Below, piece after piece: positions 1 through 9,186 of a stretch of DNA of 49,839 bases. Every line of letters begins with the position of its first letter. Position 1 is the first letter of the stretch. The notes beneath the pieces are model-generated. The model ran no database searches and was not told the DNA's origin. It worked only from the letters and a program-made list of their open reading frames with translations. The stretch comes from Chloroflexota bacterium. GTDB taxonomy: Bacteria; Chloroflexota; Dormibacteria; Dormibacterales; Dormibacteraceae. A program made the translations under genes and the position numbers. The stretch spans positions 1-49,839 of the forward strand of contig VBHA01000083.1 in NCBI GenBank assembly GCA_005889495.1, given 5' to 3'.

Positions 1-128
1 TCGCGCGCCACTCCTCATAGGGGAGAGCCGGCCAGGTCGCGGTTTCGGTCTGCAACGTGCAAGGACTCTACGAGCAATCAGCCGACAGTTTGTCCATCAG
101 CGCCTCGCCGCAGACGTTCACGGCCGGG

Positions 129-3100
129 TCACTCGTACCGCAGCGCCTCGGCCGGGGCGACCCGCGCCGCCGCGCGCGAGGGCAGATATGTCGTCAGCAG
201 CGTCGCCGCGTAGGCCCCGACCAGGATCAGCACGATGTTGACCACAGGGATGTGAAAGTCGACCACGCCGAAAGTCTGGTTGGTGACGAAGAAGGTGTAC
301 GACTGCCAGATGCCGACGATGGCGCCGATCACCAGGCCGATCACGGCGATGAAGCTCGATTCCAACAGGAAGGACCGCTGCACGAGCGAGCGGCGGTAGC
401 CCAGCGCCCGCAGCATGCCGATCTGCTGGAACCTCTCGACCACCGCGCGCGTGCTGATCACGCCCAGGCCGGCGATGCCGACGACCAGGCCCAGGGCAAG
501 AAACCCGGTCATCAGCTTCAGCAGGGCGAGGAAGCCGCCGACCTGCTGCGCCAGCTCGTCGGCGACGACGACCGGTTCCACCTGCTCCGGCGCCAGCAGG
601 CGGCCGAGGTCGAGCCGGGCGTGGTTGACGCCGACGCCCGGGCGGACCGCGAAGTAGTAACCGGTGGGCCTCAGCGGTCGCTGGTCGGAGCCGATCCCCG
701 GCATAGGGGTACCAGGCGCGAGGAACAGGCCGCTCTGCATCGCCGTCTGGGTCGAGACGTACACGCCCCGCCAGTTGGTGTGCGGCATGAAGCCGATCAC
801 CGTGAGCCGCCACGTTGAATTCGACGAGATCCCCTGGGAGATCGTCTCGGCCACGACCTGGAACGGCTTGAAGCTGGCGTCGCCTCGCTTGACGCCGGTG
901 ATCGGGGCCGGGGTGCCGTTCAGGGCGTCGAGGAGCGAGGCGTCCACCACCGCGTAGCCGGGGTGCTCGCGCACCGCGTCCCACACGGCGCGATCGGATG
1001 TGTACCCGGCGGCGCGCGGCGAGATGCCATACGTGGTGTTGGACAGAAAGCCGTCGTCGACCGCGTGCAGACCCTGGAACTCGACCCGGTTCAAGCCCGC
1101 GTCGGATTTGACGGACCCGTCGGCGCCGACCTGGCGCAGGTGGATGCCGGTGGTGTTGTCCTCCCAGCCCGCGGCCTTGATGTCGGCGGCGGTGGCGGGG
1201 TTGCCTTCGACCCTGGCCGCGATGTCCGGCGCCAGGTTCGTGTCGCCGGTCAGGTTGAAGTTGAAATCAGGCGTCCCGGCCACGATCTGCCATCCGCCTG
1301 ACAGCTGGTCCGTGTTGGCGAAGTTCTGGACCAGCACGTCCTGGAAGATCGACATGAAGACGATGACGAAGGTGACTATTCCGAACATGGCGACCGCCAT
1401 CCCGGTGCGGAACTTGGTCGACATCGGGTAGGCCATGCTCGTGCGAGTGATCGGTGCCAGGCTCGCGACCCGACCGGTGAAGAACATCACGCCGCGAATG
1501 AGGAGGTCGCTGTTGTACATCACCAGCCAGATGACGCCGAGCAGCACCATCAGCGCCGACAGGACGAAGATCTCGGGACCGCCGGTCATCTGGTCGAGCT
1601 GGACAACCTTGTCCAGCGTGCCGCGGTGCCAGATGTGGATGAGCTTCTCCACCCGGCCGAACGGCTGGCCCCAGTACACCAGCAAGCCGATCGCCGTGAG
1701 CGTGAAGCCCGCTCTGGCGGCGATCGCGCGCCGGACGCGGGCGAGGGTGAGAAACCAGCGCAGGAGCAAGCCGGCGCCGATGATCACGAGCGACGCGCCG
1801 GCGAGGTACAGGACCTCGACCTCGAGGTTGCTGCCCGCGTAGGCGAGGAGGACCCCGACCACGACCGTCATCGGGCCGCGGCGGAACAGCGCCCACCAGA
1901 AGGTCCGGATCGCACCCAGTGCTCCGAGCGTCACCCGGTGAAGAAAGACCAGCGGGTGGCCTCGGAACAGCTGCCGGACGCCGAACCAGGCGGTCCTGAA
2001 AACGTCGGTGAACATGCGCGGGAGGCCCGCGTCGCGCTGCTCGCTCTCGTCGAGGTCGCGGATCGCGGCGACGATGTTCAGCCGGCTGACACGGTAGGCG
2101 GAAAACGAGACGACGACGAAGGTCAGCAGGATCCCCAGGCATGCGGCGATCACCAGGCTCGTCCACTCGACGTGGTACTGGAGCGCGAAACCGGGATAGA
2201 AGTTGCTGAAGATCGTGGACAGCACGCCGGTCATGAGGAAGCCGACCGCCACGCCGAGCACGACCCCGATGAGGCTCGCCGCGAGCGTGTAGGCCGTGCC
2301 CTCGAAGAGAAACATCTGGGTCAGGTGGCGACGCTTCAAGCCCACGGCGCGGCTCATGCCCATCTCCGCCCGGCGCTCGGCCGCGAGCATGACGAAGATC
2401 AGGAAGATCAGCAGGACGCCGACGCAGATCGAGAAGAAGCTCACCGCGAGAAGGGCGCCGGTGATGGCGACGCCGCCCTGCAGGGCGAAGGTGACCGCGT
2501 CCGACATGTAGGACTGGAAGGTCGTCAGGTTGAGGCCGGCGGCGGCGGTGCCGAAGTCGGCAAGCCGGGCCGGCGCCGCCGACGCGATGATCTGCGCGAG
2601 CTGCTGCTGAAACCCTGGATCGGAGATGACCACCTTGAACTCCGCGGTCAGCACCGGGTTCTGGAGCTGGGCGAGGACGACGTCCAGGCCGTTGCCTGCG
2701 GTCGCGTGAGCGCGGATGGCTGCGCTGATCGGCGGCTCTGAGAGCACTGCCTTGACCTGCGTGGCCGCGGCCGTGTCGACATGCAGCGCGTCGACGCGCT
2801 GAGTGAGGTCGTTCTGCACCTGTTCGATCTCCGTCGGCGGGACCGATGAGGTGACAGCCTGCACCAGGATCCTCTCCACGAAGCGGTTCGAGACCAGCGA
2901 CTTGAACTCGTCGGTCACGCCTGGCTTGTTGAGCTCGACGAGGAGCTTGTCCGCCAGCTGCTTGTCCGGGTCGAGGAAGCTGGCGTCGTCGCGGAGCTTC
3001 GCGACCTGGGCCTTGATCGCGGGCGTGCTCAAGTAGGCCTTCAGCTCCGCCGCGCTCTGCTGGTCGGTGAAGGCCGCGCGCATATGCCGGGTGACCTCAT

Positions 3101-3971
3101 CGCCCGTCGCGCCCCCTGGTCCGAGGTCGGCGACTCCGCCGGGTCCCTGGTTGTGGAGAAAGACGATGTTGGCCTGGCCAGGTCGGTTGAGGAGGCTCTG
3201 CACCTGGTCGACTGGCATGAGGATCGAGTTCACGATCGGACCGTGATTGGCGATGCTCGGGTTGATCTCGGTATCGATGATGCCGCGGACCGTCACCGTG
3301 ATCGGGTGGCCGTCCACGTAGACCTGCAGCGAGTCGCCGATCCTGGCGGCGATGTGGTCGGCGAGGGAGCTGCCGATGAAGACGTCGGTCGGGCCGAGCG
3401 AGCTTATCGTCAGGCGGCCGCCCGACCGGCTGTGGATCGTTCCCCAGACCGATTCGAAGTCGGAACCCACCCCGAAGATGACGACGTTCTCGGATGACGT
3501 CTGGCCGGTCGTCTGGTCGAGCATCGAGCCCGGGGCCACGACCGCCGGCGAGGTCGCGGCCACGTTGGGGTCGCTCCTGGCAGCGGCGATCGCGGCGGCG
3601 AGCTGGTCCGCGGTGAAGAAGTCCGTGCTCGCCGTCCCGGCGCCGGCGATGGTGTTGGTTCCAGGCCGCGTGAACGCCGCGTCCACACCGCCGATCTGCC
3701 GGACTTCGATCGCCTGCAGGGAGTAGGAGGACGTGTCGCCGACCGCCAGCGAGGCGGTGATGATCAGGGTCGCCAGCATCAGGCCGAAAAGGATCAGCAC
3801 CGACTGGGCCCGGCGGCGCGGGATGTTGCGCAGCGCCATCCGCAGGAGGATGCGGTTGACCGCCGCGAACAGCAGGAGCGCGAGAACGATGGCGCCGACC
3901 GCGCCGGCCATGTAACCGGCGATCGTGGTCGCCGGGATGCCGAAGATGTCAGTCACGCTTTTCCTCCCCAT
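129..3971 (-). CDS. Large FtsX-like ABC transporter permease (1280 aa)
   Basis: Long ORF with an N-terminal TM followed by a large extracytoplasmic region, and two multi-TM FtsX-like blocks (LLIFLIFVMLAAERRAEMGMSRAVGLKRRHL; GVISTRAVVERFQQIGMLRALGYRRSLVQRSFLLESSFIAVIGLVIG). Adjacent to an ABC ATPase. Confidence 0.93.
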   Translation of the reverse strand: MGRKSVTDIFGIPATTIAGYMAGAVGAIVLALLLFAAVNRILLRMALRNIPRRRAQSVLILFGLMLATLIITASLAVGDTSSYSLQAIEVRQIGGVDAAFTRPGTNTIAGAGTASTDFFTADQLAAAIAAARSDPNVAATSPAVVAPGSMLDQTTGQTSSENVVIFGVGSDFESVWGTIHSRSGGRLTISSLGPTDVFIGSSLADHIAARIGDSLQVYVDGHPITVTVRGIIDTEINPSIANHGPIVNSILMPVDQVQSLLNRPGQANIVFLHNQGPGGVADLGPGGATGDEVTRHMRAAFTDQQSAAELKAYLSTPAIKAQVAKLRDDASFLDPDKQLADKLLVELNKPGVTDEFKSLVSNRFVERILVQAVTSSVPPTEIEQVQNDLTQRVDALHVDTAAATQVKAVLSEPPISAAIRAHATAGNGLDVVLAQLQNPVLTAEFKVVISDPGFQQQLAQIIASAAPARLADFGTAAAGLNLTTFQSYMSDAVTFALQGGVAITGALLAVSFFSICVGVLLIFLIFVMLAAERRAEMGMSRAVGLKRRHLTQMFLFEGTAYTLAASLIGVVLGVAVGFLMTGVLSTIFSNFYPGFALQYHVEWTSLVIAACLGILLTFVVVSFSAYRVSRLNIVAAIRDLDESEQRDAGLPRMFTDVFRTAWFGVRQLFRGHPLVFLHRVTLGALGAIRTFWWALFRRGPMTVVVGVLLAYAGSNLEVEVLYLAGASLVIIGAGLLLRWFLTLARVRRAIAARAGFTLTAIGLLVYWGQPFGRVEKLIHIWHRGTLDKVVQLDQMTGGPEIFVLSALMVLLGVIWLVMYNSDLLIRGVMFFTGRVASLAPITRTSMAYPMSTKFRTGMAVAMFGIVTFVIVFMSIFQDVLVQNFANTDQLSGGWQIVAGTPDFNFNLTGDTNLAPDIAARVEGNPATAADIKAAGWEDNTTGIHLRQVGADGSVKSDAGLNRVEFQGLHAVDDGFLSNTTYGISPRAAGYTSDRAVWDAVREHPGYAVVDASLLDALNGTPAPITGVKRGDASFKPFQVVAETISQGISSNSTWRLTVIGFMPHTNWRGVYVSTQTAMQSGLFLAPGTPMPGIGSDQRPLRPTGYYFAVRPGVGVNHARLDLGRLLAPEQVEPVVVADELAQQVGGFLALLKLMTGFLALGLVVGIAGLGVISTRAVVERFQQIGMLRALGYRRSLVQRSFLLESSFIAVIGLVIGAIVGIWQSYTFFVTNQTFGVVDFHIPVVNIVLILVGAYAATLLTTYLPSRAAARVAPAEALRYE

Positions 3972-4734
3972 TCATGGGGAGGTGGCGCGCAGCGCCGGAG
4001 GGGCTGGAGTCCTCGGCGGTGGTGTCCGACGTGATCCGGCCGTCGCGCATCCGGATCAGCCGCTTGGCCAGGGCACCGACCTCCTCGGAGTGGGTCACCC
4101 ACACGAAGGTCTGGTCGTTCTGCTTGTTCAGCTCGACCATCAGGTCCATGATCCCCGCGCTCGTCTCGCTGTCCAGCGCGCCAGTCGGCTCGTCCGCCCA
4201 CACGATCTGAGGCCTGGTCGCCAGCGCGCGGGCGATCGTGAATCGCTGGCGCTGGCCGCCGCTCATCTCCGCCGGCCGGTGCCGCGCCCATGCCCCGACG
4301 TCGACCATGGCGATCGCCTCCTCGGCGCGCTTGCGGGCCACCGACGGTCGCACGCCACCGACCAGCATCGGAAGCTCGACGTTCTCCACGCCCGTGAGCA
4401 CCGGCAGGAGGTTGTAGGTCTGAAACACGAAGCCCATCGACCGGGCCCGGAAGTCGGTGCGCTGGTTGTCCGTGAGCTCCTTCAGGTCCTGGCCGGCGAT
4501 CTTGACCGACCCTTCGTCGATCACGTCGAGGCCGGAAAGACAGTTCAAGAGGGTCGTCTTGCCGCAGCCGCTGGGGCCCATCACAGCCACCACCTCGCCG
4601 CGCCGCACGACCAGGTCGATGCCTCGCAGCGCTTCGACTCTGTGACCGCCCGCGTCGTATCGCTTCCAGACGCCCTTGGCGTCGATGATCCTGTGGTTTT
4701 CGAGGAACGCTGGTGGGGTCTTGCGCTGAAACAT
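3949..4734 (-). CDS. ABC transporter ATP-binding protein (LolD/MacB-like)
   Basis: Walker A GPSGCGKTT, signature MSGGQRQR, Walker B IVWADEPTGALD. Start taken at MFQRKTPPAF (ATG at 4734), because the longer ORF upstream reads out of frame through the RR gene. Overlaps the permease start by 23 bp. Confidence 0.93.
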   Translation of the reverse strand: MFQRKTPPAFLENHRIIDAKGVWKRYDAGGHRVEALRGIDLVVRRGEVVAVMGPSGCGKTTLLNCLSGLDVIDEGSVKIAGQDLKELTDNQRTDFRARSMGFVFQTYNLLPVLTGVENVELPMLVGGVRPSVARKRAEEAIAMVDVGAWARHRPAEMSGGQRQRFTIARALATRPQIVWADEPTGALDSETSAGIMDLMVELNKQNDQTFVWVTHSEEVGALAKRLIRMRDGRITSDTTAEDSSPSGAARHLPMNGEEKRD

Positions 4735-4781
4735 GCGCAGATGGTGACGGAGCGGTGTTGCCGATGTTTGTCGGCGGTGTG

Positions 4782-5486
4782 TCAGAAGGAGTCTTTTTCG
4801 GTCTCGGAGTTGAACCGGTAGCCGACCCCCCAGACGGTCACGATCCGCTCGCCCAGTGCTCCAAGCTTCTTCCTCAGCCGGGTCACATGGGTGTCCACGG
4901 CGCGGTCGAAACCCTCGAAGTCGCTGCCCCAGATCCGCTGGACGAGGAACTCGCGGCTGAACGCCCGTCCCGGGTTGGCGACCAGCACCGTGAGCAGCTC
5001 GAACTCTTTGCGCGTGAGGTGCATCGGCTTGCCTTCGAGCGTTGCGCCGTGAGAAGCGACATCGACCGTGAGCGCGCCGACCTGGATCTTCTCCGCGCCT
5101 CCGGTGCCCTGACGCCGCCCCTCGAGGTCGACTCGCCTCAGCATCGCCCGCACGCGGGCGAGGAGCTCGCGGAGGCTGAAGGGCTTGACCAGGTAATCGT
5201 CGGCGCCCACCTCGAGGCCCAGGACGCGGTCGACCTCGTCGCCTCGCGCCGTGACCATGATGATCGGCATCAGGTGCTGCTGACGTAGCCTCCGGCACAC
5301 CGCCAGGCCGTCCATGTCGGGCAGCATCCAGTCGAGCAAAACGACGTCGGGCATGCGCGTGCTCACCGCGGCCATCGCCGCCGCGCCGCTCTGCGCGACG
5401 ACCACCTCATGGCCGTCGGCGACGAGCCGGTCGCGCATGACCTCGCTCAGGTCGACCTCGTCCTCGACCACGAGCACGAGCGACAT
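4782..5486 (-). CDS. OmpR/PhoB-family response regulator
   Basis: MSLVLVVEDEVDLSEVM receiver with VVLLDWMLPDMDGL phospho-Asp and a C-terminal winged helix (LTRKEFELLTVLVANPGRAFSREFLVQRIWG...VDTHVTRLRKKLG). Confidence 0.93.
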   Translation of the reverse strand: MSLVLVVEDEVDLSEVMRDRLVADGHEVVVAQSGAAAMAAVSTRMPDVVLLDWMLPDMDGLAVCRRLRQQHLMPIIMVTARGDEVDRVLGLEVGADDYLVKPFSLRELLARVRAMLRRVDLEGRRQGTGGAEKIQVGALTVDVASHGATLEGKPMHLTRKEFELLTVLVANPGRAFSREFLVQRIWGSDFEGFDRAVDTHVTRLRKKLGALGERIVTVWGVGYRFNSETEKDSF

Positions 5487-5499
5487 CAGCCGGCCGTGC

Positions 5500-6930
5500 T
5501 CACGCGCGAGCGAGCGTGACCGTGAAGCGGCTGCCCTGGCCGGGAGAGCTGTCGACGCTGATCCGCCCGCCCATGGCATCGACCATCTCGCGCGCGATCG
5601 CCAGGCCGAGCCCGAAGCCGCCGGTCGCCCGGGCGCGCGAGGCGTCGGAGCGGTAGAAACGCTCGAAGATCCTGGTCGCTTCGTCGGGCTCGATGCCCGA
5701 GCCGGTGTCTGAGACGCTCATCTCGACGGGGCCGGTCTCGAGGGGTTTGACGGCGATCGCGACCATGCCTCCCTCGGGAGTGTGGGTGATCGCGTTGCGC
5801 ACAAGGTTCATCAACACCTGCGCCAGCCGGCCTCGGTCGGCGATCACGCTGGGCGCTCCGTCCGTGTCGCACAGCAGCTGGATGTGGCGCTCGCGCCAGG
5901 CGAGGGGGGCCATGGCGTCGTGCACCTGGGTGGCGACCTCGCCCGCGTTGACCGGGCCCAGCTGGAGCTGCAGCCTCCCGGCGTCGGCGCTGGCGAGCGT
6001 CAGCAGCTCCTCGACCAGCGCGGCCACGCGGTCGACCTCGCGGTTGAGGACTCCGAGGTAGCGCTTGCGGTCTTCCGCAGAAGGCTCCTCAGCGCCGTCG
6101 CCGCGCAGCGTGTCGACGTGCGCGCGGATGGTGGCGAGCGGGTTGCGCAGCTCGTGGGACACGTTGAGCACGAGGTCGCGGCGGCTGCGGTCGGCGACCT
6201 CGGCCCGAGCTCGCTCCGTGGCCGCCTCCGCACGCGCGGCGGCGAGGGCGGCCTGGGTCTGACTCATGCCCAGCATCACGGTGACGAACCAGACCTGGAG
6301 GCGAGCCACCCACCTGGCCGCGTACAGGGTGACGAACAGCACCCCCAGGCCGGCGACAGACCCGACCAGGCCGACCAGAGGCATGAGGCGGGGGACGTCC
6401 GCGTCGGGACCGGCCACGATCGTCGCCAGGACGGCGACCAGGAAGGTGATCGCCAGCGCCGCCGTCCCGAACAGCCCGATCAGCGTGCCGACGAGCGCGG
6501 CAAATCCCACCACGAGGCCGGCCACGGCCTCGACGGCGATGAAGGCGAGGCTCTTCCAGGTGACCGGGTTGCCGATGAGGTCTGTGAACTTCTGCTGCCA
6601 GGTGCGGTCCGGAGGTCGCTCGGGCGCCATCGGCGTGAGCTGGGCGCCAAACCAGCTCTTCGCCATCTCCCGCTCGGTCACCACGACACCCCAGATCGCC
6701 AGTCCCGCGGGCACCAGCAGGACCACCGTCCAGAGGTCCACGGGCCCGCGAAAGAGGATGAACCCGAGCACGCTCGAGTAGATGAGGGCGAGCGGCAGGC
6801 GCAGCAGCACGTACCCGAGCGCCACGTAGGTCTTCCGGTCGAGCGCCGCGGCGAAGATCTTCCCCATCGCGGTCATCGACTCTAGGCCGCGAGTGTGGCG
6901 GATCTGGGGCGAAAGCGTCGCGTTCGGCAT
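5500..6930 (-). CDS. Membrane sensor histidine kinase (HisKA/HATPase_c)
   Basis: Multi-TM N-terminus, H-box LVLNVSHELRNPLATI, N-box LMNLVRNAITHTPEGG, G-box VSDTGSGIEPDEATRIFERFYR...GGFGLGLAI. Start may be the internal ATG at 6876. Confidence 0.93.
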   Translation of the reverse strand: MPNATLSPQIRHTRGLESMTAMGKIFAAALDRKTYVALGYVLLRLPLALIYSSVLGFILFRGPVDLWTVVLLVPAGLAIWGVVVTEREMAKSWFGAQLTPMAPERPPDRTWQQKFTDLIGNPVTWKSLAFIAVEAVAGLVVGFAALVGTLIGLFGTAALAITFLVAVLATIVAGPDADVPRLMPLVGLVGSVAGLGVLFVTLYAARWVARLQVWFVTVMLGMSQTQAALAAARAEAATERARAEVADRSRRDLVLNVSHELRNPLATIRAHVDTLRGDGAEEPSAEDRKRYLGVLNREVDRVAALVEELLTLASADAGRLQLQLGPVNAGEVATQVHDAMAPLAWRERHIQLLCDTDGAPSVIADRGRLAQVLMNLVRNAITHTPEGGMVAIAVKPLETGPVEMSVSDTGSGIEPDEATRIFERFYRSDASRARATGGFGLGLAIAREMVDAMGGRISVDSSPGQGSRFTVTLARA

Positions 6931-6966
6931 CGAATTGTCTAAATCTTCGTCAAAAAGCCCGGTATC

Positions 6967-8019
6967 ATGCCAAGGCGCATGGCAGCAATCGCAATTTCCG
7001 GCGCCCAGCTGTCAGCCAGGACGGCGCAGCCGTACGCGGAGCTCAAGCGGCGGGTCGAAGCCGCTGGGTTCTTGCGCAAGCGTCCGGGCTACTACACCCT
7101 GATGCTGGCGACGAACACCCTTGCCTTCGCCACGAGCCTGTGGCTGCTGACCTTCGTGCACAGTGTCTGGACCACGGTCCTCCTGGCCGCGCTCCTGGGA
7201 TTCGTGTCCGGCCAGCTCGGCTTTCAGCTCCACGACTCGGGGCACCGGCAGATGTTTCCCAGCCGTCGCGTCAACACCGTGATCGGGATCGTGACCGGCA
7301 ACGGGCTGCTCGGCATGAGCCACGGCTGGTGGGTGGACAAGCACAACCGGCATCACGGCAATCCCAACCACCAGGACCTCGACCCTGACATCGACGTCGG
7401 AGTCATCGCCTACTCGGAACAGCAGGCGCTGGCGAAGAAGGGGATCGCGCGCTGGATCGTGAGCCACCAGGCGGGACTCTTCTTCCCGCTGCTGTTCGGC
7501 CTTGCGTGGACGATGCACGTCTCGAGCGTCCGGTTCCTTATCAAGACGAGAGACAGGCTGCGCTGGGTCGAGGTGGTCACGCTCTGCGTCCATGCCCTGG
7601 CCTTTCCGGCCCTGCTGGTGGTCGTGGTCGGTCCGTGGCGGGCGCTGCTCGTGATCGTGATTCAGAAGTGCGTGGGGGGCTTCTACCTGGCCTCGGTCTT
7701 CGCCCCGAATCACAAGGGGATGCCGCAGGTGGAGAAGGGCGGGGAGCTCGACTTCCTGCGCTCGCAGGTCCTGACCTCGCGCAACGTGCGGTCGAGTCCC
7801 CTGACAGACCTTCTCTACGGATCGCTCAACTACCAGATCGAGCACCACCTGTTCCCGACCATGCCGCGCTGCAACATCCGCGGTGCTCACAAGATCGTGC
7901 GTGCGTACTGCGCCGAGCTCGGCGTGCCTTATCACGAGACCTCGATCTACCGCTCGTATCGCGAGATCCTGAGCTTTCTCCATGACGTCGGGGCTCCTCT
8001 TCGGCGGGCGGCTGCCTGA
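6967..8019 (+). CDS. Membrane fatty acid desaturase (acyl-lipid/acyl-CoA type)
   Basis: Histidine boxes HDSGH, HNRHH and QIEHH with intervening TM segments. Start may be the internal ATG at 6979. Confidence 0.9.
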   Translation: MPRRMAAIAISGAQLSARTAQPYAELKRRVEAAGFLRKRPGYYTLMLATNTLAFATSLWLLTFVHSVWTTVLLAALLGFVSGQLGFQLHDSGHRQMFPSRRVNTVIGIVTGNGLLGMSHGWWVDKHNRHHGNPNHQDLDPDIDVGVIAYSEQQALAKKGIARWIVSHQAGLFFPLLFGLAWTMHVSSVRFLIKTRDRLRWVEVVTLCVHALAFPALLVVVVGPWRALLVIVIQKCVGGFYLASVFAPNHKGMPQVEKGGELDFLRSQVLTSRNVRSSPLTDLLYGSLNYQIEHHLFPTMPRCNIRGAHKIVRAYCAELGVPYHETSIYRSYREILSFLHDVGAPLRRAAA

Positions 8020-8023
8020 CGGG

Positions 8024-8569
8024 TCAGCGGACCTGCATCCCCGACGGGGAGACGACGTACCACGGTCCACCGAACGCGTCGATGCCCTGTCCGGTGACCT
8101 GGCCGGGCTGCCTGTCGGCGATGAAGTAGTACAGCGGGTGTCCCGCGTAGGTAACTTCGGTGGTGCCGTCCGCGCGCCTGGTCGTGCCGAGGAGTGATGC
8201 CGAGGCGCCGGCGCCTGCCTGCGGAGCTCCCTTCGTCAACACCGGTGGCCAGTTCTGAACGCAGCCGGCGCTGTTGCAGGTCGAGGCCGTCCCCGAGTCG
8301 GCGACGAACAGGTAGACCGTCCTGCCGTTGGCGTCCACGAGGATCTCGCCCAGCCGGCTGCTCGCGGCCTTGATGGTGGTCCCGGCCGCTTGGGGGGTGG
8401 GGGCGGGGGTCGGAGTGGTGGCTGCCGGGGTCGGCGTGGTTGCGTATGGGCTCGACGTGGGGGTGGCACTCGTCACCGCCCCGTAGCCGCCGCCGGAGCC
8501 CGCGCCGCAAGCGGCAAGGACGATTGACGCGGCCAACAGGCCGCCCGTGACCAAGAATCTCGAGACCAT
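8024..8569 (-). CDS. COG4315-like secreted lipoprotein
   Basis: Lipobox LAACG, Thr/Pro-rich linker (TPTSSPYATTPTPAATTPTPAPTPQ), then repeat-like segments LGEILVDANGRTVYLFVADS and AGHPLYYFIADRQPGQVTGQG typical of the family. Start MVSRFLVTGG at 8569. Confidence 0.82.
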   Translation of the reverse strand: MVSRFLVTGGLLAASIVLAACGAGSGGGYGAVTSATPTSSPYATTPTPAATTPTPAPTPQAAGTTIKAASSRLGEILVDANGRTVYLFVADSGTASTCNSAGCVQNWPPVLTKGAPQAGAGASASLLGTTRRADGTTEVTYAGHPLYYFIADRQPGQVTGQGIDAFGGPWYVVSPSGMQVR

Positions 8570-8622
8570 CTCCGAAGCTCCTTTTGAATCTTTCTTGCTA
8601 ACGAGATACATCAGGCAAAGAA

Positions 8623-8636
8623 TCTCGCTCGCGAGA
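8623..8636. promoter_or_regulatory. Palindrome TCTCGC-TC-GCGAGA, candidate MarR operator
   Basis: Lies between the divergent lipoprotein and MarR genes, just upstream of a -10-like TATACT (8648-8653). Confidence 0.5.
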
Positions 8637-8661
8637 GAGTTATTTCCTATACTTCGCGATT

Positions 8662-9159
8662 GTGACCGACAAGGATTGGACCGACATCCTCCTCGACCGG
8701 CTCGCCGCGACTCGGTCCCGCAAGGAGATCGAGGCCTACCAGGTGACAGCCCGCATCTCACGCGCCGCCCTGTACATCGCCCGCCACCAGGACGAGGCGT
8801 TTGGGCGCTTCGGGCTCAACCGGGGCGAGGTCGGGGTCCTCGGCGCCCTCCTGCTGGCGGGTTCAAGTCAGAGGCTTTCGCCCACCCAGCTGTTCAAAGG
8901 TCTGATGCTCTCCTCGGCGGGTATCACCAGCCGGCTCGACCGCCTCGAGCGCCGCGGTTACGTCAAGCGCACACCGCATCCAAGCGACCGCCGCGGCGTC
9001 CTGGTCGAACTGACCGCCGCCGGCCGGAAGGTGCTCGAGCAGGCGGTTGCCGCCGACGCCGCCGGGGAGCAGGGCCTGCTCGCATCGCTGGCGAAGGATG
9101 ACAAGCGGGCGATGGCCGCTCTCCTCAAGAAGCTGCTCGCCGGCCTGGAAGCGACCTGA
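8662..9159 (+). CDS. MarR-family transcriptional regulator
   Basis: GTG start; wHTH segment ALLLAGSSQRLSPTQLFKGLMLSSAGITSRLDRLERRGYVKRTPHPSDRRGVLVELTAAGRKV. Confidence 0.9.
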   Translation: MTDKDWTDILLDRLAATRSRKEIEAYQVTARISRAALYIARHQDEAFGRFGLNRGEVGVLGALLLAGSSQRLSPTQLFKGLMLSSAGITSRLDRLERRGYVKRTPHPSDRRGVLVELTAAGRKVLEQAVAADAAGEQGLLASLAKDDKRAMAALLKKLLAGLEAT

Positions 9160-9186
9160 CAGCCCTGCCGGGGCGAGTCGGTCCAA

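Noticed and set aside
57-2741. Long plus-strand ORFs (e.g. 57-818, 1626-2741) opposite the FtsX permease
   Set aside because: Arg/Asp/His/Gln-rich translations (RRRDDLRELL...) typical of antisense frames in GC-rich coding DNA; the minus-strand permease has clear TM and FtsX signatures.
8390-8470. Pro/Thr codon repeats in the COG4315-like lipoprotein as a possible tandem repeat array
   Set aside because: Degenerate coding low complexity (linker after the lipobox), not a DNA-level tandem array.
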